Positions 20,742-30,600 of a stretch of DNA of 64,000 nt are shown piece by piece (within the stretch, counting starts at the first letter, position 1; each line of letters opens with the position of its first letter). Source of the stretch: Siphonodentalium dalli. Lineage: Eukaryota; Mollusca; Scaphopoda; Gadilida; Siphonodentaliidae. The translations under genes and the position numbers were made by a program. The stretch is taken from contig CP136066.1 in NCBI GenBank assembly GCA_032622095.1, positions 9,263,784-9,327,783 of the forward strand, in the 5' to 3' direction. The notes beneath the pieces were generated by a model that worked only from the letters and a program-made list of their open reading frames with translations, was not told the origin of the DNA and made no database searches.

Positions 20742-21227
20742 TAAAGGTACTCAATCCGATAAAAAAAATCTCAATTACTATTTCAATGGCTCTGGGGGTC
20801 AAAAATATTTGATTCGAGTCGAGGAAGTCACCCATCAAAGCTCAGATTTGTTAGATATCGATTTTAGAAATCTATTATTTTTCATTATCGGGAATTCTTT
20901 CTGGCCCAGTACGTAGTCAAAAATGCGTGATTATTACCACCTGATTTTAGAGTTATCCATCCTTGTCTGTTTGAATAGAGTTTTGGTTTAATCATCTCGA
21001 GCAGGTTTCAAAATTGACGGCAATTATTAGTACTCATCTCGAGAAATTAACAAATTTCAAAAATCAATATCTAATAACTCTGAGCTTTGTTTGATGGGTT
21101 CCTCGACTCGAATCAAATATTTTTTACCCCCAAAGCCAAAGAAATAGTAATATAGGACCCTCTGATCGAATTGCTGTTGTTGGAATCTGTTGAGATGGGG
21201 ACCCTCTTTACGGATTGAGTACCTTTA
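20742..21227. mobile_element. MITE (TAAAGGTACTCAATCCG family)
   Basis: TAAAGGTACTCAATCCG at the left is mirrored by CGGATTGAGTACCTTTA at the right, 486 bp in all. The subterminal blocks around ATTCGAGTCGAGGAA and TTCCTCGACTCGAAT also pair. Copies at 29744-30229 and about 38747-39232. A shorter relative is at 54158-54380. No ORF. Confidence 0.8.
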
Positions 21228-21283
21228 ATAGTGATTTCAATGGCTGATAAACTCATCGATCATGTGCGGCAAACCACCGACCA

Positions 21284-22681
21284 TCGGCGAGTAACTGGTA
21301 TCTCCACCCGATAACAAACCACCGGCGAGTAACTGGTATCTCCACCCGATAACAAACCACCGGCGAGTAACTGGTATCTCCACCCGATAACAAACCACCG
21401 GCGAGTAACTGGTATCTCCACCCGATAACAAACCACCGGCGAGTAACTGGTATCTCCACCAGATAACAAACCACCGGCGAGTAACTGGTATCTCCACCAG
21501 ATAACAAACCACCGGCGAGTAACTGGTATCTCCACCCGATAACAAACCACCGGCGAGTAACTGGTATCTCCTCCAGATAACAAACCAGCGGCGAGTAACT
21601 GGTATCTCCACCCGATAACAAACCACTGGCGAGTAACTGGTATCTCCACCGATAACAAACCACCGGCGAGTAACTGGTATCTCCTCCAGATAACAAACCA
21701 CCGGCGAGTAACTGGTATCTCCACCAGATAACAAACCACCGGCGAGTAACTGGTATCTCCACCGATAACAAACCACCGGCGAGTAACTGGTATCTCCTCC
21801 AGATAACAAACCACCGGCGAGTAACTGGTATCTCCACCAGATAACAAACCACCGGCGAGTAACTGGTATCTCCTCCAGATAACAAACCACCGGCGAGTAA
21901 CTGGTATCTCCTCCAGATAACAAACCACCGGCGAGTAACTGGTATCTCCTCCAGATAACAAACCAGCGGCGAGTAACTGGTATCTCCACCAGATAACAAA
22001 CCACCGGCGAGTAACTGGTATCTCCACCAGATAACAAACCACCGGCGAGTAACTGGTATCTCCTCCAGATAACAAACCACCGGCGAGTAACTGGTATCTC
22101 CTCCAGATAACAAACCAGCGGCGAGTAACTGGTATCTCCACCAGATAACAAACCACCGGCGAGTAACTGGTATCTCCTCCAGATAACAAACCACCGGCGA
22201 GTAACTGGTATCTCCTCCAGATAACAAACCAGCGGCGAGTAACTGGTATCTCCACCAGATAACAAACCACCGGCGAGTAACTGGTATCTCCTCCAGATAA
22301 CAAACCACCGGCGAGTAACTGGTATCTCCTCCAGATAACAAACCACCGGCGAGTAACTGGTATCTCCACCAGATAACAAACCACCGGCGAGTAACTGGTA
22401 TCTCCACCAGATAACAAACCACCGGCGAGTAACTGGTATCTCCTCCAGATAACAAACCACCGGCGAGTAACTGGTATCTCCTCCAGATAACAAACCACCG
22501 GCGAGTAACTGGTATCTCCACCCGATAACAAACCACCGGCGAGTAACTGGTATCTCCACCAGATAACAAACCACCGGCGAGTAACTGGTATCTCCACCAG
22601 ATAACAAACCACCGGCGAGTAACTGGTATCTCCACCCGATAACAAACCACCGGCGAGTAACTGGTATCTCCACCAGATAAC
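21284..22681. repeat. 38-bp minisatellite, 37 units (copy 1)
   Basis: Units read CCACCGGCGAGTAACTGGTA then TCTCCACCAGATAACAAA. The variable positions are ACCAG / ACCCG / TCCAG, and CCACC / CCAGC before GGCGAG; two units are 37 bp. TCC-type and ACC-type units often follow a B-B-A order (for example 21961-22300), which gives a 114-bp higher-order period. All three minus-strand frames are open because no frame of the unit contains a stop; 38 is not a multiple of 3. Confidence 0.97.
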
Positions 22682-22699
22682 AATTTTGAGTTACAAAGT

Positions 22700-22795
22700 C
22701 CATGATGGAAACATGTGAACTTGAAACCTTATCACAAGCACTGGAGTTGCGAAACGGCTTGGAGTTGTACCCCTAACCCATTGAGCCACCCAGTG
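22700..22795 (-). mobile_element. tRNA-like SINE head, minus strand
   Basis: On the minus strand GTGGCTCAATGGGTTAG fits a Pol III A box (TGGCTCAATGGG), and GGTTTCAAGTTC about 50 bases later resembles a degenerate B box. The block adjoins the 38-bp array. No central domain like that of the SINEs at 3683 and 4721 is visible, so it may be a different or truncated family. Copy 2 lies at 31702-31797. Confidence 0.45.
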
Positions 22796-23300
22796 GTTAA
22801 ATGACATTCTGGAAGGGTTGTGAATAAGAAAAAACAAAAACACTTGTGTCTGTAAAATTGTAATTGTAAAAGTGGTCACGTGTAATGTACAAGATTATGT
22901 TTGCTGCCATTCAGACAATAAATAAAACAACATCGTAAACTTTAATAATGTGACTAACAACCCTAATCGTGGGGGTGCAGAGTATAATTGTATTTAGGTA
23001 ATGCCATAACTAATGGAATAGCCATCAGAATCCCTAATCTTGGGCCAAAAGGTTTTATGGATTTTTTTATCATGGAAACATCAACATACAAGATAACTGT
23101 CTGTGCATTTCTTCGCACACTTAATTTTTTTCTTATATTCTTTAACAATTTTATCATTTTTATAATTTTTTCTTACATTCTTTAATAATTTTATCATTTT
23201 TTCTTACATTCTTTACCAATTTTTTTATCATTTCTTACATTCTTTAACAAATTTTTATTATTTTTTTCATTTTTTCTTACAATTATAAAAAATAATATAA
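22796..23300. other. AT-rich stretch with TTCTTACATTCTTTAA repeats
   Basis: From about 23120, TTCTTACATTCTTTAACAAT-like words repeat, as in the linkers between hairpin modules elsewhere (19360-19400, 58190-58440). No gene. Confidence 0.5.
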
Positions 23301-23368
23301 AATTTGTTAGGCCAATGCATTGGCACAGGGTTTTCGGGAAAATTCAGGAAGCTCCCATCATGAAAGGG
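23301..23368. mobile_element. remnant of a hairpin-module element
   Basis: TTGTTAGGCCAATGCATTGG then CACAGGG: the borders of the 70-bp palindrome are kept but the palindrome is reduced to GCCAATGCATTGGC. It ends GAAAGGGTTAA, a TTAA-element right end. Confidence 0.65.
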
Positions 23369-23710
23369 TTAAAGGGGTACTCTACACTAAATCCAGCCAT
23401 TTATGGGACAATGTCCTACTATACTCAACAGAATATATGCAATAAATGAATTAATTTGAACCATGAATGAGTGCAAAATACACTCATGTGCTCTATGATC
23501 GATGCAACTAACAGGGTAATTAACTAATTATAATGAGTTAATGACTCAACCCATAAACTCATTTTCATTATAATTACCATGTTGTTTTACATCGTTCATA
23601 AAGTAAATGAGTGTATTTTACACTAATCCATGGCTCAAATTTATTCATTTGTGAGTGTAATAGGAAATGGTCCCATAAATGGGCGGATTTATTGTACAGT
23701 CCCTCTTTAA
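23369..23710. mobile_element. TTAA-flanked MITE (AGGGGTACTCTACACTAAAT)
   Basis: TTAA, AGGGGTACTCTACACTAAAT at the left; ATTTATTGTACAGTCCCTC, TTAA at the right. Inside, CCATTTATGGGAC / GTCCCATAAATGG and ATGAGTGxAAAATACACTCAT-type blocks also pair. Its left TTAA is shared with the right end of the preceding element. Copy 2 at 32371-32712; a partial relative at 50118-50300. Confidence 0.75.
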
Positions 23711-23711
23711 T

Positions 23712-24176
23712 ATATGTGACCCGCCATATCAAATTCAGTCGTAAGGGATTTTTTTACCCTGTGCCAATGCATTCTCTTATATATGCGAGTCGACCATAGG
23801 TCGCCTCGCATATATAAGAGAATGCATTGGCCTAACAATTTTTTATAATTTTTTTTAAAATAAATGTTTCTTACAATTTTTAGGACATAAAATAAAAAAC
23901 ATCCATTACCTTGCAGGGAGCCCCACACATATATAGAAGCATATATAAGAGTGTCGTCTGCTCATGTTTGTCTGGGGCTCTGTATGGGTGAAATTATAAA
24001 ATTGTTAAAGAATACAAGAAAAAGTTATTAAAATTGTAAAAAATTGTTAGGCCAATGCATTCTCTTATATATGCGAGGCGACCTATGGTTGACTCGCATA
24101 TATAAGTGAATGCATTGGCACAGGGTAAAAAAAATCCCGACTTACGACTGGATTTGATATGGCGGGTCACATATGT
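23712..24176. mobile_element. foldback element (ATATGTGACCCGCC) with two hairpin modules
   Basis: ATATGTGACCCGCCATATC at the left is mirrored by GATATGGCGGGTCACATAT at the right. The inner borders are CCCTGTGCC / GGCACAGGG. Two 70-bp palindromes (23762-23832, 24051-24120) face each other across an AT-rich linker with AACAATTTTTTATAA and AAAATTGTTAGG. No ORF. Confidence 0.8.
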
Positions 24177-24348
24177 ATATCCAAAACATAGAGAAATAAT
24201 AACAATTTCCATCGTTGTACATATACAGGGTAACTAATAAAATGCATGCAGAAAGGCCCAGTGATTGTCTCAAATGTTAATGTCACAGGTTAGATAACAG
24301 TGTAAAACCTACGTAGGTGAGTAACGCCTTTCTCAGGAGCGGATAGTA
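24177..24348. other. spacer, nothing recognised
   Basis: Short unremarkable spacer between two MITEs. Confidence 0.4.
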
Positions 24349-24540
24349 TACAGTAACGCTCTAATTAATCTACTCCTTAACCACAGCAGAATTATGGGTA
24401 ACTGTTCAGGATTTAGTCAAAGATATGGCTTGTTGCCATTCATCGGAAAGCTCTCGGCGAGCCATATTTCGACTAAATCCTGAAAAGTTACCCATAATTC
24501 TGCTGTGGTTAAGGAGTAAATTAATTGGAGCATTACTGTA
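24349..24540. mobile_element. foldback MITE (TACAGTAAT family), centre deleted
   Basis: TACAGTAACGCTCTAA to ATTACTGTA, 192 bp. The right part of the hairpin centre is missing compared with the 218-bp members (GCTCTCGGCGAGCCATATT at the break). Confidence 0.8.
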
Positions 24541-24778
24541 ACTGTAATGTCATCAGAAAAATCATGTGGAGGATCATGCCATAGACAATGATGATATCTA
24601 AATCCTGAATAACAGTTAACAGAGGGGGGGGGGTCACCCCTAACCCCTTAAATCCTAATACCATTTAACACAGAGGGGTGTCACCCCCCCCTTACTCGGT
24701 ACCGGTTACTGATGAATCCAGCGTACCACCTGATTCATCAAATCAAATTGTCTGGAGTATCTGAAATTTTGCGAAAAC
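24541..24778. other. spacer with G/C homopolymers
   Basis: Contains AGAGG...GGTCACCCCTAACCCC and, further on, CAGAGGGGTGTCACCCCCCC: an imperfect duplication of about 60 bases. No gene. Confidence 0.45.
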
Positions 24779-24950
24779 CCTGTGGCAATGCATTCTCTTA
24801 TGTATGCGAATCTCCCATAGGGAGCCTGGCATATATAAGAAAAAACATTGGCCTAACACTATTTACCTTGATAGCAAGTAATCTCTTATATATGTGCTCC
24901 CTAATGGGGACTTGCATATATAAGAGAATGTACGGGCACAGGGTCTTTAA
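24779..24950. mobile_element. degenerate double-hairpin module
   Basis: CCCTGTGGCAATGCATTCTC ... TTGGCCTAACACTATTT ... ATAAGAGAATG ... GGGCACAGGG. The same layout as the elements at 19280-19480 and 23757-24125, but with eroded palindromes. Confidence 0.7.
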
Positions 24951-24952
24951 GA

Positions 24953-25051
24953 GCAGCTCCTATCATGAAAAGGTCAATGCTGCACCAGCGCAGCTCCCGT
25001 CATGAAAAGGTCAATGCTGCACCAGCGCAGCTCCCATCATGAAAGGGTTAA
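24953..25051. repeat. 37-bp tandem repeat, about 2.5 units
   Basis: AGCTCCTATCATGAAAAGG, TCAATGCTGCACCAGCGC repeats at 37-base spacing and ends in CATGAAAGGGTTAA, another TTAA-type end. Confidence 0.8.
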
Positions 25052-25281
25052 ATTCTCAATTTAGTCTCCGAATCGTATCATTTTTTATATTGAGTCGTCA
25101 GTTTTGATTCGATTCACGGTATATGAACTCAGATATATTCTCGTTGTCTTATCGTCTACCAAAGCTTCAAAACATAAAAATAAATGACAATACTTTTTAT
25201 AAAAAAAATTTCATCAAAGATTGGAATCATCTGCGACATTAGCCTATCAAAGTGCACTGCAACAAGACTTATTTTTATTTG
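25052..25281. other. no gene recognised
   Basis: AT-rich spacer. Confidence 0.35.
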
Positions 25282-25283
25282 AC

Positions 25284-25690
25284 TGTCTGACATTTTGTCA
25301 GGCACCAAACAGACATGGTCTGACATTTCAAAATGAGGCCTGACATTTCTTTTTTATCACCTGAAATAATGCCAATTGAAACTAATAATGATGTATTATC
25401 CCCCAATTATGTTCCTCTTCTCCATTGTCATTTTTTTTACTACAAATAATGCAAATCTGCCCACCCTGGCCACAACATCAAACATGCTTAATTCTAAGGT
25501 TATAGAAATCTTCAATTGCTCTGATCCTGGTGCAGCGGCGCTGTTACTAGTACCATGTAAGGGTAGGCCTATCAAATAACTCAATATTTCAACCTGACAT
25601 TATGTCAGACAGTTTCAGAACAGAGCCTGACAACCTATAAAAATTTGAATTTGGCATCTGACAATTGTCCATGTCAGACCACTTATTTGG
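25284..25690. mobile_element. inverted element rich in CTGACA/TGTCAG
   Basis: TGTCTGACATTTTGTCAGGC near the left end is mirrored by CCTGACATTATGTCAGACAG near 25590-25612. Further CTGACA/TGTCAG words occur at 25318, 25342, 25625, 25655 and 25673. The 67-codon frame between the arms has no recognisable domain. Confidence 0.55.
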
Positions 25691-26050
25691 AGCCTTGAGC
25701 CACTGCAAACTTCAACGGCAAACACAATCATAGACTCGAAATCACTTGCGGTGACCTATCATAGACTCAAAATCACTTGCGGTGACCTATCATAAGTCAA
25801 TGGACTATTCATGATCACACAATAAGCAGCTCTCAGCCAAATTAGTTCTTAAATCAATTCTACTTCAATATCCAATATTTTATTTGGGATATAACATGGC
25901 ATGTTCAAAACACAAATGCCACATTTATATAACCAAGAACATACAATCGGAAGATTCACATACAAGTCAGAACTTATAAATGCGCACATATCGTCGGCTA
26001 TTATTACATTGTACTGTGGCTCATTATCCACAATGATATAAAGTTATTAC
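25691..26050. other. no gene; 31-bp duplication
   Basis: CATAGACTCRAAATCACTTG, CGGTGACCTAT occurs twice in tandem at about 25731-25792. Nothing else supportable. Confidence 0.5.
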
Positions 26051-26201
26051 ACAATGTTGTGTACAGTATGTGCATTTCTTGTACGAGTCCAGGTTTTGGT
26101 GAAAAGTCATATTGGACGAGACATGCATTGTTGAGTCCAATATGACATTTCACCACAACCAGGACGAGCACAAGAAAAACACACACTGTACACAACATTG
26201 T
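26051..26201. mobile_element. foldback MITE, about 150 bp
   Basis: ACAATGTTGTGTACAGT at the left is mirrored by ACTGTACACAACATTGT at the right. The inner blocks GTCATATTGGAC and GTCCAATATGAC also pair. Related words (AGTCCAATATGACTTTT) recur at 26480-26540. Confidence 0.75.
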
Positions 26202-26780
26202 ATTATGACATTTTTATTATCCATCTGTATGTTTATCCAAATTTTGGGAATAAAACTTTTGTGGTTATTTTTGGTATTTGTCGGCATTTAATTCACTATA
26301 AAACCTGTATTTGATCATCAGAAAGCATTATTTGGAACAGTAAACACAGAAGTGAAGCAAAAACTCAATGCGGAAGGGAAACCTCTGATAAATCCACCAG
26401 TGTTGCGCGTGCATCACAATTTCACCGATTCATTTCGCAATAGAGTTAATTTGTGATGTCATGGAATCTCAATAAAAAAAGTCATATTGAACACTCGGGA
26501 GTCCAGTATGACTTTTGGGAGTCCAATATGACTTTTTCTCGGATTATCACGTGGCGGCTTTTGCCCAATCGGAAATAGTGTTAGTTAGGGATGGATAATA
26601 ATAATGAATTTGACAAAATTAGAAAATCAAATAAAAATTTTTGTTTTCCTGTCAGAATCTAAATATCTCCAGGTCATAGAAACAAAAAATGTCCAAACTG
26701 AGACAAAATGTATGATGTTAGCCAAAAGCAGACAATATCTATTTTTATTAATTATAGATGGCGGCTGTTAGAAGATGAGG
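26202..26780. other. no gene recognised
   Basis: AT-rich; AGTCATATTGAAC and two AGTCCA(G/A)TATGACTTTT words near 26480-26540 relate to the foldback at 26051. No ORF of note. Confidence 0.4.
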
Positions 26781-26998
26781 TACAGTAATGCTCTAAGTAA
26801 TCGACTCCTTAACCACAGCAGAATTATGGGTAACTTTTCAGGATTTAGTTGGAAATATGGCTTGTTGCCATTCATCGGAAAGCTCTCAGTGAGAGCTTTC
26901 ATATGAATGGCAACAAGCCATATTTCCGACTAAATCCTGAAAAGTTACCCATAATTCTGCTGTGGTTAAGGAGTCGATTACTTAAGAGCATTACTGTA
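26781..26998. mobile_element. foldback MITE (TACAGTAAT family)
   Basis: A 218-bp palindrome, TACAGTAATGCTCTAAG to GAGCATTACTGTA, with centre AAAGCTCTCAGTGAGAGCTT. Copy 2 at 35783-36000. Confidence 0.85.
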
Positions 26999-27264
26999 TA
27001 TCACATATCCCCACCTCCAATCATATCACATAACATGTGAAGAATACATGTGGTGGTCATTGTTCTTCAGTCATATTCCACACAAATTTTAAATAGTTCA
27101 CAAATCAAAATTTGAGACACAATTTGTCGATAACAACCTAACTCAGAAAAATAAGCATAAAATAGATAACAAGGTTTTATTTATGGATGAAATATAACAA
27201 CAAAGATGTCTAACCCATAGAGAACCCCACATAGACTGGAACAAAGATGACTCGGGCTGTCACT
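26999..27264. other. no gene recognised
   Basis: AT-rich spacer between two MITEs. Confidence 0.35.
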
Positions 27265-27416
27265 CAGGCCTGAATTTAGTGTGCCTGTCATTTTCAGAAT
27301 GAGGTACCCAGAGGGTGAATTTAGTGACGCGTTCCTGCATAGCAGGCTAGCATCACAAAATTCACCCTCTGTGGACCTCATTCTGCTTTATGACAGGCAC
27401 ACTAAACTCAGGCTTG
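27265..27416. mobile_element. foldback MITE (GAGGTACCCAGAGGG variant)
   Basis: CAGGCCTGAATTTAGTGTG at the left is mirrored by CACACTAAACTCAGGCTTG at the right; the inner arms are AGAGGGTGAATTTAGTGA and its reverse complement. Copy 2 at 36267-36418. Further partial pieces (AAGCCTGAGTTTAGTGTG) lie near 27495-27515. Confidence 0.75.
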
Positions 27417-27673
27417 CTGTAACTTATGCCTTTGTATGATGGATCAGGCTGCCACTTATGACTAAGCATGACAAATCAGGCTCTCTACTACAAGCCTGAG
27501 TTTAGTGTGTATAACCTATAGAGAGCCCCAAATAGACTGGAGCAGATGACACTCTGTACAGCATGCTTCCATCTGGGGGAGGATCCCTGTGGGTTAAACA
27601 TTAAAACTTATGTTTAATAAGTAATATAGCAGATAATATGATAATAAAGAAACTTTCCAGAGAAAATGAGGCC

Positions 27674-30600
27674 TAAGCAGAATGAGGTCATCAGAGGGTG
27701 AATTTAGTGATGCTAGCCTGATGTGTAGGAAAGTGTCACTAAATTCACCCTCTGGGGACCTCATTCTGCAAATGATAGACACACTATTTGCAGGCTTGGG
27801 TTCCAACCAGGTTAGTAGTGACTGTCTGCCACAGATAACAAACATAAATTTAATTTTAAGGGGTTTCCATGCCTTATATATGTCAGGAGGTGGACAGTTT
27901 AGATGGACCTACACAGAACAATACATAATTGTTAAGCTAGTACACCACAGGAAGGAATCTTTGCTATCTGAAGACCACACCAAGCATATTCTATAAAAAT
28001 TATTAACGTTAACTTTAATCATATTTTTAGAAGGGAAAGTTTGGGAAGAGCATTCTCAGAAAGTATAAAAAATTATTGAAAGTGTTTCAACGAATAACTG
28101 CCATAAAAAGTACATGATCTGAACTAGTAACATGCTCGAATGAAATTTAACCCTTTACCCAACAAACTGGCCAAATAAAGCTTCAACAGCCTAAAATATC
28201 TTCGGTCTGTCTCAATAACACCATACAAATATGGATATCATTGGAACCGGCTCCTTGACCACATTGTGATAGTTACAGTTATGCCCTGTGCCAATGCATT
28301 CTCTTATATATGCGAGTCGACCATAGGTCGCCTCGCATATATAAGAGAATGCATTGGCCTTTTTTCTTACATTCTTTAACAATTTTATAATTTTTAATGT
28401 GTTAAGCCAATGCATTCTTTTATATATGCGAGGCGACCTATGGTCGACTCGCATATATAAGAGAATGCATTGGCACAGGGCCCTTCTGTTGGGTAAAGGG
28501 TTAATGGAGAGCAACACTGCTGAATATGGTATGCTGGTCATTCACTCAATCAAGGAGCAATCAACTGAAAATAGGTCACATTATTAGAGATACAGTAATG
28601 CTCTTAAGTCATTGACTCTTTAACTACAGCAGAATTATGGGTAACTTTTCAGGATTTAGTCGGAAATATGGCTTGTTGCCATTCATCGGAAAGCTCTCCC
28701 CGAGAGCTTTCTGATGAATGGCAACAAGCCATATTTCCGACTAAATCCTGAAAAGTTACCAATAATTCTGCTGTAGTTAAAGAGTCGATTACTTAGAGCA
28801 TTACTGTAGCTGATCAGCTGGGGATTTGGCTATGGACATATGACCCAAAACTCATCTCAGCCCAAAGGTTTAAATGACAAGACACTATTTCAAGGCTTGT
28901 GACTGCCCCTTGCCCTTCGGTGGTTAAATGATTGATTGATTGGGGTTTAATGTCACTTTCAGCAACTAAGACCATATCATGACATTGCCAGTTTTTTTTG
29001 GTTTTTATGTGTAACCAATCAGGTAAGTGGGTGTCGGACCAGGTAACACGAGTTCCAGGGTATGCAACACCAAAACCTAGCACACCAGAATGACAGAAAA
29101 CAAGTCAAAGTGAAGCACTGGCAGGTAGACCATAAATGGCCTATTTGTTAGTCAACATAGGTTTTAGTAAGAAAGAAAAACGCCTCAAACATATTCGTCA
29201 TTTTACCCACATATTGGCGGAGCAAAAATGTAATGGATGTCAAGAACAAGAGGAGAGTGTCTGCAAAGTATATGAAAGAAGGGGGAATATATTAGGGTCA
29301 GGGTCCCAATCACATGTAGACACTGTGTTCCTCGTGTTCTTGGCAAAAATTTTGAGTCGGAGAGCAAGATCCTGGAGCGGCTGAAATTCTTTTGAAAAGT
29401 AATTAAAATTAAAATTAAAATCAAAGATACCTAAGAATTTGTAATTTAAGGAAAAAGGTAAAATTTAAAATTTTTAGAAGACTAAAGAGGTAAAGTTTTG
29501 AAAAGTCAAAAGATAGATACAAACAATAGGATCTTCCTCAGTTGCAAGTCGCTAACCTGTGCCATATTAAGCATATGAACACAAATTTTTCGGCCTTTAC
29601 TCGCAACTTTAATACTTATTGGATCATAGAATAATGTTGGGGTGTAATTTGATTGATTGATTGGGGTTTAATGTCGCTGTCAGACCATATCACGACAATG
29701 ACAATTTTAGTGGTGGATGAAATCTGCACACTTACAGCTAATGTAAAGGTACTCAATCCGATAAAAAAAATCTCAATTACTATTTCAATGGCTCTGGGGG
29801 TCAAAAATATTTGATTCGAGTCGAGGAAGTCACCCATCAAAGCTCAGATTTGTTAGATATCGATTTTAGAAATCTATTATTTTTCATTATCGGGAATTCT
29901 TTCTGGCCCAGTACGTAGTCAAAAATGCGTGATTATTACCACCTGATTTTAGAGTTATCCATCCTTGTCTGTTTGAATAGAGTTTTGGTTTAATCATCTC
30001 GAGCAGGTTTCAAAATTGACGGCAATTATTAGTACTCATCTCGAGAAATTAACAAATTTCAAAAATCAATATCTAATAACTCTGAGCTTTGTTTGATGGG
30101 TTCCTCGACTCGAATCAAATATTTTTTACCCCCAAAGCCAAAGAAATAGTAATATAGGACCCTCTGATCGAATTGCTGTTGTTGGAATCTGTTGAGATGG
30201 GGACCCTCTTTACGGATTGAGTACCTTTAATAGTGATTTCAATGGCTGATAAACTCATCGATCATGTGCGGCAAACCACCGACCATCGGCGAGTAACTGG
30301 TATCTCCACCCGATAACAAACCACCGGCGAGTAACTGGTATCTCCACCCGATAACAAACCACCGGCGAGTAACTGGTATCTCCACCCGATAACAAACCAC
30401 CGGCGAGTAACTGGTATCTCCACCCGATAACAAACCACCGGCGAGTAACTGGTATCTCCACCAGATAACAAACCACCGGCGAGTAACTGGTATCTCCACC
30501 AGATAACAAACCACCGGCGAGTAACTGGTATCTCCACCCGATAACAAACCACCGGCGAGTAACTGGTATCTCCTCCAGATAACAAACCAGCGGCGAGTAA

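Larger units (their letters stand above)
18673..27673. repeat. 9-kb tandem unit, copy 1
   Basis: The whole interval recurs at a 9,002-base offset, with exact agreement in nearly all stretches compared. One base differs near 23566 (C) versus 32568 (G), and a few differ in the first 40 bases. It contains, in order: MITE, TTAA MITE, TACAGTAAT MITE, GATTGATT repeat, TACTCAATCCG MITE, 38-bp minisatellite, SINE head, two further MITEs, CTGACA element, two foldbacks and a MITE. No gene was recognised in it. Confidence 0.95.

Noticed and set aside
21237-22703. Minus-strand ORFs of 461-488 codons through the 38-bp minisatellite (and their copies at 30239-31705 and 39244-40224)
   Set aside because: All three minus frames are open because the 38-bp unit lacks stops in any of them. 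The predicted peptides are pure 38-residue repeats with no flanking unique coding sequence or plausible splice sites.
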